64,000 nucleotides of DNA from Enchytraeus crypticus (GCA_905160935.1 CAJHZI010000348.1:1-64000); one strand, 5' to 3'. Positions 23,266 through 33,475 are shown, counted from the stretch's first letter. Notes: a model not told the origin generated them from the sequence alone. Program-made: numbers and translations.

Positions 23266-26223
23266 CTATTCAGTATTTAAAACTAGACTTTCAAAATATG
23301 ACCAAAACCTAAACCGAGTCACAGCTGGTGAATCTTTTGTCTGGAGTGCATATTTATTTTTTAAAACTTTGTAATCCAAATAGTCAGAATTGTCTAATTC
23401 TATTTTATCATTTAACTGATTAACGGCAATTAATTTACTCAAAAAGTTATACCTATGAAAATCAAGTAATATTTCAAATGGCCAGAAACCACAATACCAT
23501 TGACAATTCAGTACAACATTTTTATCGTAAGATTTAAATGTTTTAAAGAAAATACTGTTATATACATACGTAAAGTCTTTTAATTCCGAAAAGGACAAAC
23601 CGGAGGCCGCAATACCATAGAGTAAGATCGGCACCGCCTGAGCGAATATTAATTTTAATAAAACATCAATATGCACCTTTGTTCCAAGTCTCCCCAGTAT
23701 AGTGTTAACTGAAGTATAAAATTTACATTTACTCTCTTTCCAACAACATTTAAAAGATTTAGCTCTTAAAATATTTATTCCCAAATACTTGATACTATCC
23801 ACCCAATTAATACAAGTTTCTCTAATTTGCAATGGCTTGCACTGAAAATTGTGCCTAGGACCGATGCGCATACAGTGACATTTCGATACATTTATTGGTA
23901 AATCTAACTCTGTAAAAGCCATGTCACAAATATTAAATAATTTCTGAAGATCAGTGACAGAGATACTCAATAAAATAAGATCATCTGCATACATAAAACT
24001 ATTATAACAGTTATAATTTATGAAACAACCTAATTTAGAAGCTTCCAATTTGTCTAAAACTGTGTCAACAAAAAGGGCAAACAAAGAAGGTGAAAGAACC
24101 CCACCTTGTTTAACTCCCGATAGCAGTTGGACACAATCCGATACAGAATCAGCCCAATTTACAGTTGTAGTATTTTTGCTGAACCAATTTTCAAGAGTAT
24201 TAATGATACATGCATTTACTTTTCTACATTGAAGCATATGTAATATGCCATAAACATTACATTTGTCAAATGCTTTACGCAGATCAATAACACCAACATT
24301 GACAGTACTCAGCTTGACATTGAAATACTTTATGACCTTTCTTACGGTATGTATTGCATTAATACATCCAACATTATCTTTGAAACCAAACTGCCTACTT
24401 GAAGTTGGTAATTGAATGAACTTTTTTATACTATGTTCAAAAACTTTGGAGATGACGGGGCATATAGTGATCCCCCTAAAATCATCAGCTGAGACGACCC
24501 TTTTACACCCTTTGAATTTTGGTATAGGTGTAGTTCTACCGATACCAAAAGCGTCGGGAACCAATCCAGTGCGAAGCATTATATTGAAGAGCGTTTTAAT
24601 TATTATCAACACAGATTCATGGGCATACAACAAATGTTCGATCATCAGACCATCACTACCTGCAGCTTTATTTAACTCAAGACAATTAATAGCATTTCCC
24701 AAGGATCTTACATCGATAACAACATCATTTGCTTCGGAAGTATATACCAATTTTTGCTTTTCGTATGTCTCTTTAAATTTATTATGAAATATTTCAGAGT
24801 TTGGTGTACAAGCAGATTTGAAATTATTTGCTATGTGGTTAGCAATGTCACGATTATTTTGAAAGCCATCAACCTTTATTCTATTGAAAGTATTATTATT
24901 TTTAAAATGACCCTTCCAGCATTTCCAAAAATTATTGGCTTTCGTTTCTAAAAGCTGTTGTTGTAATTTATCAGATATTACTTTAGTTGAATTGATTTTA
25001 GCAAGATTAACAGCTTTCTTGTAATCCTTATGAGCTTTCTGCTTAGCATCATATAAAGGCCCTGCATTGGGCCTCCCAGCTTTTTTCCACTCACTAAACT
25101 GTTTAGCGGAATAACCCTTAACCTCAGTCAAAGAACTGTTCCACCAAAATTTTTTGACCCCTTTCTTACTTCTATTTTTAATAGTTTTCATAGAAGCATT
25201 GTATAATACGGTAACAACTTCATTGTAAACGTTATTAATAGATGATTGATTAAATAACTCAGGTCTACTATCATATAGCCGGTTAATATCAGTTTCATTT
25301 AGTAACAAGAATAATGGGTAACATTCTTCTCTTGTCATTTTATAGTATTCTGTTTTATTAGAATTGACCCAGTCTAGATTGAGTTTAACATTCGGAGTAG
25401 AAGTGCTAATTTCATTGACTGCTTGTAAATCGTTAACAATACATTGCACAATAGCGTCACGCCTGAGGTTCAATACAACTGGTAAGTGATCAGACAGATT
25501 GTCAAAATCATTAATAGTAACTAACGAATGTACAAATCTCATATTAACATTACTGACAAGAAAATGGTCAATGTATGAATAAGCATTGCGCTTCTCCACG
25601 GCGAAAGTATACATAACTTCGCTAGGAATCTCAAGATGTGCATTACACAACTCAAAACCTAGGCTATTAAATCTAGCATTAATAATTGTGAATTGAGTAT
25701 TCGTCTTCAACAAATTGCAATTCATGTCACCCCCTATTATTGCATAGCTATAGTTAATTCCTGCTTTATCGGACTCTAACCAACTGAACGTTAACTCCAA
25801 CTCGTCACGCTCCACTGCCGTTTTACAAGGAGGAAGATACATATTAACTAATAATAACTTATCCAATGCCACAATCATATAACGATCCTCACATGCAACA
25901 ACAGATACTGAATTAAATAAGCTACATAATTTAATGTCTAACAGAACGGCCAAACCTTTAAAAGGACGACCACGTAAAATACTATTCTTCAAAGTGTTTT
26001 CCATTGAAGAAGAACTGTACACCACATATTTATCATTGAAATAATTAAAATTATTTAACTGATCAGGAGTCAACCAGTGTTCCTGCAGGAATATAATATC
26101 AGTCTTATAATTATTGCACATTGATTTTAACATAGTTATGCCTTGATTAAAACCATGCATATTGTAACTTACTAACTTTACGATATTATCATCTAATTGA
26201 ATAGTGTCTACATGTGTAGACAT
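23266..26223 (-). CDS. LINE ORF2: AP endonuclease-reverse transcriptase
   Basis: Intact frame of 985 codons from ATG 26223 (peptide start MSTHVDTIQLDDN). The three upstream in-frame codons contain no ATG. The endonuclease domain has YNMHGFNQG, FLQEHWLTPD, GGDMNCNL, SYIDHFLVS and SDHLPV. The RT domain has AAGSDGLMIEHLLYAH, TPIPKFKG, DLRKAFDKC (about residue 648), GVKQGGVLSP (about 705) and YADDLILL (about 743), followed by the C-terminal FLSKLIAVNQLNDKIELD. The ORF1 stop and this ATG lie in TAGGATG, one base apart, which suggests termination-reinitiation for ORF2 translation (inference). The protein would nick target DNA and copy the LINE RNA in the nucleus. All expected catalytic acidic residues are present. 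Confidence 0.93.
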   Translation of the reverse strand: MSTHVDTIQLDDNIVKLVSYNMHGFNQGITMLKSMCNNYKTDIIFLQEHWLTPDQLNNFNYFNDKYVVYSSSSMENTLKNSILRGRPFKGLAVLLDIKLCSLFNSVSVVACEDRYMIVALDKLLLVNMYLPPCKTAVERDELELTFSWLESDKAGINYSYAIIGGDMNCNLLKTNTQFTIINARFNSLGFELCNAHLEIPSEVMYTFAVEKRNAYSYIDHFLVSNVNMRFVHSLVTINDFDNLSDHLPVVLNLRRDAIVQCIVNDLQAVNEISTSTPNVKLNLDWVNSNKTEYYKMTREECYPLFLLLNETDINRLYDSRPELFNQSSINNVYNEVVTVLYNASMKTIKNRSKKGVKKFWWNSSLTEVKGYSAKQFSEWKKAGRPNAGPLYDAKQKAHKDYKKAVNLAKINSTKVISDKLQQQLLETKANNFWKCWKGHFKNNNTFNRIKVDGFQNNRDIANHIANNFKSACTPNSEIFHNKFKETYEKQKLVYTSEANDVVIDVRSLGNAINCLELNKAAGSDGLMIEHLLYAHESVLIIIKTLFNIMLRTGLVPDAFGIGRTTPIPKFKGCKRVVSADDFRGITICPVISKVFEHSIKKFIQLPTSSRQFGFKDNVGCINAIHTVRKVIKYFNVKLSTVNVGVIDLRKAFDKCNVYGILHMLQCRKVNACIINTLENWFSKNTTTVNWADSVSDCVQLLSGVKQGGVLSPSLFALFVDTVLDKLEASKLGCFINYNCYNSFMYADDLILLSISVTDLQKLFNICDMAFTELDLPINVSKCHCMRIGPRHNFQCKPLQIRETCINWVDSIKYLGINILRAKSFKCCWKESKCKFYTSVNTILGRLGTKVHIDVLLKLIFAQAVPILLYGIAASGLSFSELKDFTYVYNSIFFKTFKSYDKNVVLNCQWYCGFWPFEILLDFHRYNFLSKLIAVNQLNDKIELDNSDYLDYKVLKNKYALQTKDSPAVTRFRFWSYFESLVLNTE

Positions 26224-26224
26224 C

Positions 26225-27352
26225 CTATACAACTAAAAGTTTCGGCTGTGGTTTAAATACCCATTCTCTTATAATCAGATGTGGGCCGCATTCAGAGATG
26301 AATTTATTAACATCAACAGCATCAATATTGACCCTGAATGCATTCGAATTTTCGAATCGTGTCTTAGCTGCAAATACATTGTGAACCTTAATATTACAGT
26401 TTTTTAGCCAGCTTTCAAATTCTTCACATCCAGTTTCCTTATCAATGTTAGAGACATAGAATATTTTACTTTTCCTAATTTCACGAGCCGCTTTAATAGC
26501 ACACTGGGCATTAGAACCTACAATAGTTTTGGGTTTGATTTTAGCTTTCACTGACAAGTTATCCTTAGGTTTGGCTGCAACGGTAGGACTGCGTTTTCTT
26601 TTCTTTCCTAGAACACGCTGATATCCCTCTGAGTCCATACCATCAGTGTCCATCTCCGCAGTCACAGAAGTTCTTTCACCTCCACTTTGATAAGAATGAC
26701 GTGGGGTTTCAACCAATTCCGCCCATGATCTACTCGGTGCCTTGGTGACAGTAGTGACGGAATTAGAAGATGTGTCTTTGAGAAGTTTAGACTCAGTGAA
26801 CCTTTCTACTTGACCAGAGGAAAGCGAGGCTAATTGGTTTTCAATATTAGTCAGCTTACCCATCATGGATTTCAGGTCATTGATTTTCTGCAATATATCC
26901 ACAGGAGCCGAGGCGACTGCAGAATTATCCAATTTAGTATCCAAATAATCCAGCTTGTTAAGGACACAACGCAAATCACCCTCCTCGAGCCTAGATGAAG
27001 GTAGATTATCCACATTTGCAGCTACAAAACTAGGCGGCTTATTTAACAGTAAGTTCTCATCTAAAAAAGCGAAGACATTGAATATGTCATTCAGCTCTGT
27101 CTTAGACTTATTCTCGCTGTTCTTACGTTTAGCAGGCTTAGGCCATTTCTCAAGACCCAATTTATCCACCGAATCGACTAGATGTTCTTTTGCTAAAGTA
27201 ATATCTTCCGCCGAATAAAAGTCTCCAACGATACTCATTAGCTTTACGCTAGAAAGTTTACCTAGTTTACATTTCAGATAGCATAAAAGTTCGCATACAA
27301 TTACGCTACGGTTGTCAGATGTGTCAGCCATAATAATGTTACACTCAGCCAT
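26225..27352 (-). CDS. LINE ORF1 protein (RRM-like)
   Basis: Intact 375-codon frame starting MAECNIIMADTSDN at ATG 27352, 48 bases from the element's 5' end. The N-terminal third is helical and charged and resembles ORF1 of the plus-strand element (ELLCYLKCKLGKL; PSSRLEEGDL). A predicted coiled-coil-like stretch follows (VLNKLDYLDTKL, LTNIENQLASL). A basic linker is visible (GKKRKRSP). The C-terminal module KIFYVSNIDKETGCEEFESW … IIREWVFKPQPK is the RRM-like part. The protein probably coats LINE RNA, as in other two-ORF LINEs. No Cys/His zinc knuckle is visible, unlike many CR1/I elements. Confidence 0.88.
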   Translation of the reverse strand: MAECNIIMADTSDNRSVIVCELLCYLKCKLGKLSSVKLMSIVGDFYSAEDITLAKEHLVDSVDKLGLEKWPKPAKRKNSENKSKTELNDIFNVFAFLDENLLLNKPPSFVAANVDNLPSSRLEEGDLRCVLNKLDYLDTKLDNSAVASAPVDILQKINDLKSMMGKLTNIENQLASLSSGQVERFTESKLLKDTSSNSVTTVTKAPSRSWAELVETPRHSYQSGGERTSVTAEMDTDGMDSEGYQRVLGKKRKRSPTVAAKPKDNLSVKAKIKPKTIVGSNAQCAIKAAREIRKSKIFYVSNIDKETGCEEFESWLKNCNIKVHNVFAAKTRFENSNAFRVNIDAVDVNKFISECGPHLIIREWVFKPQPKLLVV

Positions 27353-27400
27353 GTCTTAATTAACACGTCCGCACAGGACGACGGTCGGCGAGATAATGTT

Positions 27401-27684
27401 GGCTTGTTTGAAGATTTGACCAACGGGTGACTGCACGTGTCATAGAAGGCGACTAAAGCACTAAGATCCATACCAACGCCAGAAAGGGGCATTCTGTTGG
27501 TGAGCGCCTAGGCTCCAGAAACTTCTACAAAAATTTAAACGAACAGTAAAGTCTCAAATAGGGGATTGACTGATGATATGGTGTAGGACAGAGAGGATTG
27601 GAGACAGTCTATTCGTATCCCGAACCCTAGTTAAACTTGGATTCAAGGGAAGATGATGATGATGATGATGATGAGGGTTGTTAT
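27401..27684 (+). repeat. Right 284-bp direct repeat flanking the LINE
   Basis: Exact copy of 22826-23109. It abuts the LINE 5' end (…GAGATAATGTT) directly. The DNA beyond it (TTATTTAACAG) continues what would have been the pre-insertion sequence. Confidence 0.92.
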
Positions 27685-27946
27685 TTATTTAACAGCTGTT
27701 GTTATTTATTCCACAGCTGCTGGTTGACTGTAGAGAACGGGTTTACTTGGGCTTTCGTCGCTCCCGTCACAGCCATTGTTGTGGTAAGCTCGTCTTGTGT
27801 TGTACATTAAAAGTTGTACATTGTCATACAACTCAAAGTTACTTAAGTACTTGAGTCAAATCAGTTCACCATTTTATACAAGTGTGCAATTGTGGAAACT
27901 TTCTTGAAATTCTTGTTGACTTTGATAATATTAACTTGTAGGTGTG

Positions 27947-27949
<3 letters not shown>

Positions 27950-28029
<80 letters not shown>

Positions 28030-28123
28030 ATATATTATATAGATATATAATAATATAATATATATATATGTAATATACATGTATATATATATATATAATA
28101 TATATATTAATATATTATATACA

Positions 28124-28168
<45 letters not shown>
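27950..28168. repeat. (AT)n microsatellite
   Basis: About 220 bp of near-pure TA with TACATG and TATTA interruptions. Confidence 0.95.
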
Positions 28169-28170
<2 letters not shown>

Positions 28171-28830
28171 GAATACAAATTACATGTATCTAAACAGGTC
28201 TACTCTTTATCTTTGGTCCTATTCGGTGGAAGCTAATAAGAATAGTATTTGATTTTTCACAATGCGCACTTCTAGAGAAATTCTCTTGTCTTCTAAAACA
28301 TAACCACAGCTTAAAATAAAGAACCTTGCAAAACTGTAACAAACTAATATACACAATTATCAATTAAAAGGCATACCAAATGAACTGTGTTAGCTTTGTT
28401 ACAAGTTTTACAAGTTTATTTTATATAATCCGTGGTTAGATAGCTAAGAATTTATGTTATTTGATTTTAATAATTCTGGTTTGACAGTTCTTTAGAACGA
28501 AATTTGTTTTAGGAACATCTGACAGATGAGCACATTGTGCCTGTTGCCATAATATTCTTCAATGAAAGCACACCTTAATGTTAAGATATTTTAATCCATA
28601 ATTTATCATAAGTTAGAAATTAAAATGTTGACCTGATCGACTTTGGCTATAGTAGAGAGCACTTTAAAATACATGCAATAAATGTGTAATGGATATGGAT
28701 GTAGTTGTGGACGTGGCGTTGGTTTGAAGATGATGATGCAGTAAATCATTTCTATTTTTATTACTATTGTTGTATTCAGTCGATGAGAAAACATTCAGTA
28801 ACGTTAATTATCCTAAAACTAAACTAATAT
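28169..28830. other. No feature recognised
   Basis: Unique AT-rich DNA in the spacer. Short frames have no recognisable content. Confidence 0.4.
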
Positions 28831-28834
28831 TATG

Positions 28835-29104
28835 TATTCTAATGTATTGTACACAGGTTAACCTCTTCATGTATTCTAACGTATTGTACACATTTTAACG
28901 TCTTCATGTATTCTAATGTATTGTGCACAGGTTAATCTCGCCATGTATTCTAATGTATTGTGTGCAGGTTAACCTCTTCATGTATCCTAATATATTGTGC
29001 ACAGCTTAACCTGGTCATACATTCTAATGTATTGTATTTAATGTATTGTGCACAGGTTAACCTGGTCATGTATTCTAATGTATAGTATTTAATGTATTGT
29101 CCCC
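28835..29104. repeat. Degenerate tandem repeat abutting the right-arm boundary
   Basis: Eight or so units of about 36-45 bp, each with TCTAATGTATTGT, CACAGGTTAACCT and TTCATGTAT. The last unit reads into CCCCAGGTTA, where the inverted arm begins. The breakpoint therefore lies in or next to this array. Confidence 0.8.
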
Positions 29105-29119
29105 AGGTTATGATAGCGT

Positions 29120-29432
29120 AGGTTGTATAAACAGGTCCTGGGTAATGAAAGCCTATGTATTGTTGTTGTTGTTGTTGTTGTTGTATGAACAGATCGAGGG
29201 TAAAGGAAGCTTTTGTGTTGTTGTTGTTGTTATTGTTGTTGCATGAACCAATCATGGGTAAATAGAGATTTTGTGCTGTTGTTGTATGAACAGATCATGG
29301 GTAAAGGAAGATTTAGTGTTGCTGTTGCTGTTTGAACAGATCGTGGGTAAAGGAAGCTTTTGTTGTTTTTGTTGTTGTTTGAACAGATCATAGGTATAGG
29401 AAGATTTTGTTGTTGCTGTTGTTGTTGAACAG
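29120..29432 (+). repeat. Tandem array of degenerate 3' splice-site units
   Basis: Six units of about 40-65 bp precede the real exon. Each has a (TTG)n tract, a TGAACAG-like acceptor and about 20 bases resembling the exon start (ATCGTGGGTAAAGGAAGC). Candidate acceptor AGs end at 29134, 29192, 29293, 29339, 29386 and, for the true exon, 29432. The third unit (about 29247-29250) has CCA in place of CAG. The array looks like repeated duplication of the intron-exon junction. Confidence 0.85.
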
Positions 29433-29601
29433 ATCGTGGGTAAAGGGAGCTTTTGTGTTGGTGGTACTTTTGGGGTCTACGTGGATATTTGGATTGTTCT
29501 ACATCAATCAGCACTCTCTGTTCATGGCTTACGTATTCACTCTGTTCAACAGTTTGCAGGGAGTCTTCATCTTCATCTTCCACTGCTTCATGAGCGAGAA
29601 G
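29433..29601 (+). CDS. Adhesion GPCR exon covering TM6-TM7 (latrophilin-like)
   Basis: The 169-bp exon lies between the acceptor TTGTTGAACAG and the donor AAG/GTAAAA. It encodes [20 protein letters not shown], then [20 protein letters not shown] and [17 protein letters not shown]. The TWxFGL TM6 motif, the MAYxFTxFNxxQGVFIFxFHC TM7 signature and the SWVxGA start match class B2 adhesion GPCRs, closest in my judgement to latrophilins (ADGRL). The exon starts on the third codon base and ends in phase 0. Adhesion GPCRs are surface receptors cleaved at a GAIN domain, but neither GAIN nor other TM exons are seen in the window. An identical copy sits inverted at 15684-15852. It may be a live exon of a long gene or one of two orphan duplicates. 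Confidence 0.82.
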
Positions 29602-29754
29602 GTAAAACTCTAGCTACCACTTGTGTTTCATACACATGTTTAGGGTTTACATTAAATGAGCTTCTAACTTCCTCACTTACGAGCACTTAATCTAGTTACA
29701 GATTGATTATAGTTGTAGGATGTTTTTACTATGAAACGACGATAATTTGTGCTG

Positions 29755-29870
29755 TATAATTAGGATGTATCAGTAGGTGCGGGGTTCAAATCCTGGATTC
29801 ACCCGTCACTAACATCGCTTTCGAGTTAGGAAACGGACGTTATCATTAGCTTTATCCGCTTTTACTTTAA
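29755..29870 (+). repeat. SINE-A fragment, right arm
   Basis: GTGCGGGGTTCAAATCCTGG and GTTAGGAAACGGACGTTATC; box A is absent. Mirror of 15415-15530. Confidence 0.75.
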
Positions 29871-30019
29871 AAGGTCCAAAGTTTTAGAATGAACTTGCTT
29901 CCGAAAGACTAATTTTCTTGATAACTTAACTGGAGCCCAGGACGTAATAACTTTTAATGCAAGTCTTTCACTAGACCATTCCATGATAATTCTGTAGTTA
30001 TAAATTCTAAATATGTCTC

Positions 30020-32105
30020 ATAGTAGATCTTAGTGTACCGTCAGGCACACTAAGATTCGATACTAACAATATCGCGCCACAGTATGCAGTAGAGATAAGA
30101 AACAGATTTGAATCGCTTAGCCTCCTGGATGAAGATCCCAATGAAACATGGGAAGGAATGAAAAAGGTTATCACCGAGGCTGCACAAGAGCTTGTACCGC
30201 GCAGAAAACCTACAAATTTGCCCATTTGGTTGTCGGAGAACACTATAAAAATTGCGGAAAGGAGGAGGTGGGCGAAAGCAACAGGGAAAAGAGAGGAGGT
30301 AAGATGGCTAAATACAGAGTTTCAGCGAAAAGTTAGGAAAGATAAAGAAAAGCATTGGGATGACGAGTGCCAGAAGTTGGAAGAGGCTAATAAGTTTGGG
30401 CACACGAGAGATTTGTTTGCGCACGTGAAGAAAGCTCGCACTTCATTTGTGTCGCGCATTGCAGTTGCAAAAGGTCGCAGCGGGAAGATTTGCAAGATCA
30501 ACGAAGCATCAGAGAACGATGGCGCGAATGCACGGAAGAGCTTTACGCCGTCAAAAATCAAGATGAACAGTTAGGAGAGCTCATCCTGCAAGATTACCTT
30601 GAACCGAGTATCCTCCAATGAGAAGTTGAATGGGCCTTGAAGCAGCTTCCATCAAGAAAGACCCCGAGGGTGGATGGGATACCAGCGGAATTACTTCGAG
30701 CGATACCAATCCAAGCACTGACAGCCTTGTGTAATAAGATCTGGGAAACAGGATCTTGGCCAAACGATTGGAAACGGTCAGTCTTCATACCAATACCGAA
30801 AAAGGGCGATTCCAAAGACTGCGCAAACTACCGTACGATCGCTTGAATCCCACACGCAAGCAAGGTCCTTCTAAAAATTATTCAGCAACGCATGAGTACA
30901 ATCATAGATAGTGAAATGCCAGATGTGTAGGCGGGTTTCCGTCGTGGGAGAGGCACCCGCGATCACATTGCAAACTTGCGGTGGATCTTGGAAAAATCGC
31001 GGGAATATCAAAAGAAAATTTACCTTTGTTTCATTGATTACACCAAGGCTTTAGATTGCGTTGAACACAAAAATCTGTGGGTTTGTCTATCAGAAATGGG
31101 TATACCATCACACATAATTCGCTTAATTAAAGCAATGTATGAAAATCAAAACGCAACAGTAAGGACTTCTTGCGGAGACACAGATTGGTTTGGAATCAGT
31201 AGAGGCGTGCGTCAGGGCTGTATTTTGTCGCCGTCTTTATTTAATATGTACGCAGAAGCAGTATTGCGGAAGGTAGATATGGATGAGTCAACTGTAGGTT
31301 TGAAAATTGGTGGGAGAAACATCAACAACCTGAGGTATGCAGATGATACCACTCTCCTCGCGGAGAGCAGGGAAGGTCTGGAACAGCTCATATTAAAGGT
31401 TAAATGAGAAAGTGAAAAATCTCGCTTGTTTCTCAACATTTGAAAACCCAGACCATGACAACTGATATTGCTGAATCCAAAATCAGAATTGACAATTAAA
31501 ATATTGAGACAGTCAACGATTTCGTCCTTCTGGGTTCTAAAGTCGTCTGTGACGGAGAATCAGGACCAGAGATAAAACGGCGGATAGCTATGGGGCGCAC
31601 TGCGTTGACTGGCATGATGAAAATTTGGAAGAGTAAGGACATAAGCCTCGTTACCAAATGCAGGATAGTCAATGCGATAGTTTTCCTAATTGCCACATAT
31701 GGATGCGAAAGTTGGACGCTAAAAAAGGCGGAAAGAAGGAGAATGGACGCTTTCGAGCTTTGGTGTTGGAGATGCGTGTTACGAGTCCCGTGGACGGCTA
31801 AAGTTAAAAATAGAGATGTGCTAGATCGCATAAAACCAAGTATTTCTCTTGAAGAGAAGATTACAAAGCAGAGGTTGTCATACTTTGGACATGTCATGCG
31901 AGCGAGTTCAATTGAGAAATCAATCATGCTAGGACAGGTCAGTAGAAGAAGGAGGAAAGATCGTCAAAGAACACGTTGGCTTGACACTGCAGAATTAGAC
32001 CTCAACACCAGCATAGCGAATTTGAGGGAGGCGGTAAGAAATCGTGATAAATGGAGACAGATAGTTCATAAAGTGTCCAAGAGTCGGCTACGACTGAATG
32101 GATAA
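30020..32105 (+). pseudogene. Degenerate RTE/BovB-like LINE ORF2, right arm
   Basis: The ordered pieces are pre-RT (AVEIRNRFE, PIWLSENTIKIAERRRWAKA), fingers (WALKQLPSRKTPRVDGIPAE, FIPIPKKGDSKDCANYRTIA), palm (CFIDYTKALDCVEHKNLW, GVRQGCILSPSLFN, NNLRYADDTTLL) and C-terminus (CESWTLKKAERRRMDAFELW, CVLRVPWTAK, RWLDTAELDL, KSRLRLNG). The word pattern is characteristic of the RTE clade, including BovB. Stops at about 30844 and 30928 and frame changes around 31407-31590 break it, and the AP endonuclease is missing. Both arms carry the same lesions, so the element was dead before the arms were duplicated or has been homogenised since. Confidence 0.9.
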
Positions 32106-32400
32106 CTCATCGTCATCTAGTAGATTTCGGCAACTGCGTTTTATTCAATTCATAGTGGTGTCAGATATAATTAAATAGAATTTGTGTGTCTAAATTACGG
32201 TATGTCGTATAATTCTTGTAATTTGTGTTAATCGCTAGTATTTTGTACAATGGGTGTATTTATAGGATACCTCAAGTAGGTCATCTTATTATACAATCTA
32301 TGTGCAGAGTAAAATAGTAAATGAGTACATACCTACATGTATTTCATTACTGTTCTTGATCAAAAATTACATTTTACTTATTTGTCCATATGTTTTAAAC

Positions 32401-32450
32401 TAATTCAGTTCAAAAAAAAACTAAACACTAATGCGTGTTTAGTTTTTTAA
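32401..32450. repeat. Short hairpin
   Basis: AACTAAACAC and GTGTTTAGTT arms around ATGC-rich loop (about 32418-32445). Mirror of 12840-12867. Confidence 0.6.
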
Positions 32451-32724
32451 AATATTATTTTAATTTAATACAGTTCATACAAATCTAGTACTTTAATTTA
32501 ATAAATAATCGTGTATTAAAGTAATTTAAGTAATTCAGTTTTAGCAATCACCCGTGCAATGATTTAAATATTTCAATTTAATAAACTAAAAATAGGTTAA
32601 GTAAAATTATATGAAAGAAATAGTTTAAGTTTAATAAAATCAAATAGTTTATTTAATAATTTTAAATGTAAATTTTCATTTCAAATTTTAATATTTAGTT
32701 TATTCAATAATTTTAGTTTATTTT

Positions 32725-32901
32725 AAATTAATAACGGTTTAAACATGTGGTATTAAAAAGTGATAGATATCAACACAGTTGATTATTCACTGTAATGCGT
32801 GTTTACTTCTTTTATTATAAACTTGAGCAGTTAAAAGGTCATGTTCCTATATATCAGATAAAAATCCAAAAGAGAGGAGTAAGAATCCTAATATTTAACA
32901 T

Positions 32902-32937
<36 letters not shown>

Positions 32938-32942
32938 GATTT
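32725..32942 (+). repeat. SINE-B tail fragment and (TCAA)n, right arm
   Basis: ACGGTTTAAACATGTGGTAT tail at 32731, then the (TCAA)n run at 32903-32942. Mirror of the left arm. Confidence 0.65.
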
Positions 32943-33300
32943 TTAACGTCCGGGTACTCACTATAAGGCAATGACAGGGACTAATTATATTGATGCCATA
33001 TTTTCCATTCTCGTCTGCTAAGCTCATAATATCTGATGTAATCTACCTCACAGGTTCAGAAGGAGTACAGAAGAACTATAGCAAGAACAAAATGGCTGCC
33101 GGAAAGTTGCAAGTCAAAGTTTGGAGGAACGACTTCCACAGTTCCGAATCCTTCTTCCTCATCTGGTGGAAATGTGAGCTACATTTAGTTGTTATCATGT
33201 TGCTACTTTCTCCGTCAACTTTCACTTGCGTGATAAACGCCTAATTACAGAGCTCTCTTACACTGCAATATCTTTCGATTTATCTACCTGCATTTATGTT

Positions 33301-33325
33301 TAGAGACAGACAGACAGACATACAT

Positions 33326-33375
<50 letters not shown>

Positions 33376-33475
33376 TGATAGACTGATAGACAGACTGATA
33401 GGCAGACAGACAGACAGACAGACAGACTGATAGACAGACTGATAGACAGACAGGCAGACAGACAGACAAATGATT
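33301..33475. repeat. (CAGA)n microsatellite, short allele
   Basis: About 170 bp of GACA with occasional GACTGATA. It is the counterpart of the 535-bp left-arm array. Serine/leucine frames are artefacts. Confidence 0.95.

Larger units (their letters stand above)
23110..27400 (-). mobile_element. Apparently full-length two-ORF non-LTR retrotransposon
   Basis: A 4291-bp minus-strand element. It has a 48-base GC-rich 5' UTR (27353-27400), ORF1 (26225-27352), ORF2 (23266-26223) and a 156-base 3' UTR with a GAAATAAAGATT signal close to its end. Both ORFs are uninterrupted. It is bounded exactly by 284-bp direct repeats. It is related to the plus-strand LINE at 17.4-22.1 kb but clearly diverged from it, so the two arrived separately. 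Completeness and the identical flanks suggest a young insertion that may still be competent. Confidence 0.88.

Noticed and set aside
22826..27684. LTR retrotransposon with 284-bp LTRs
   Set aside because: The direct repeats are an S2 copy with no TG…CA ends, primer-binding site or polypurine tract. The interior is a two-ORF APE-type LINE with its own tail.
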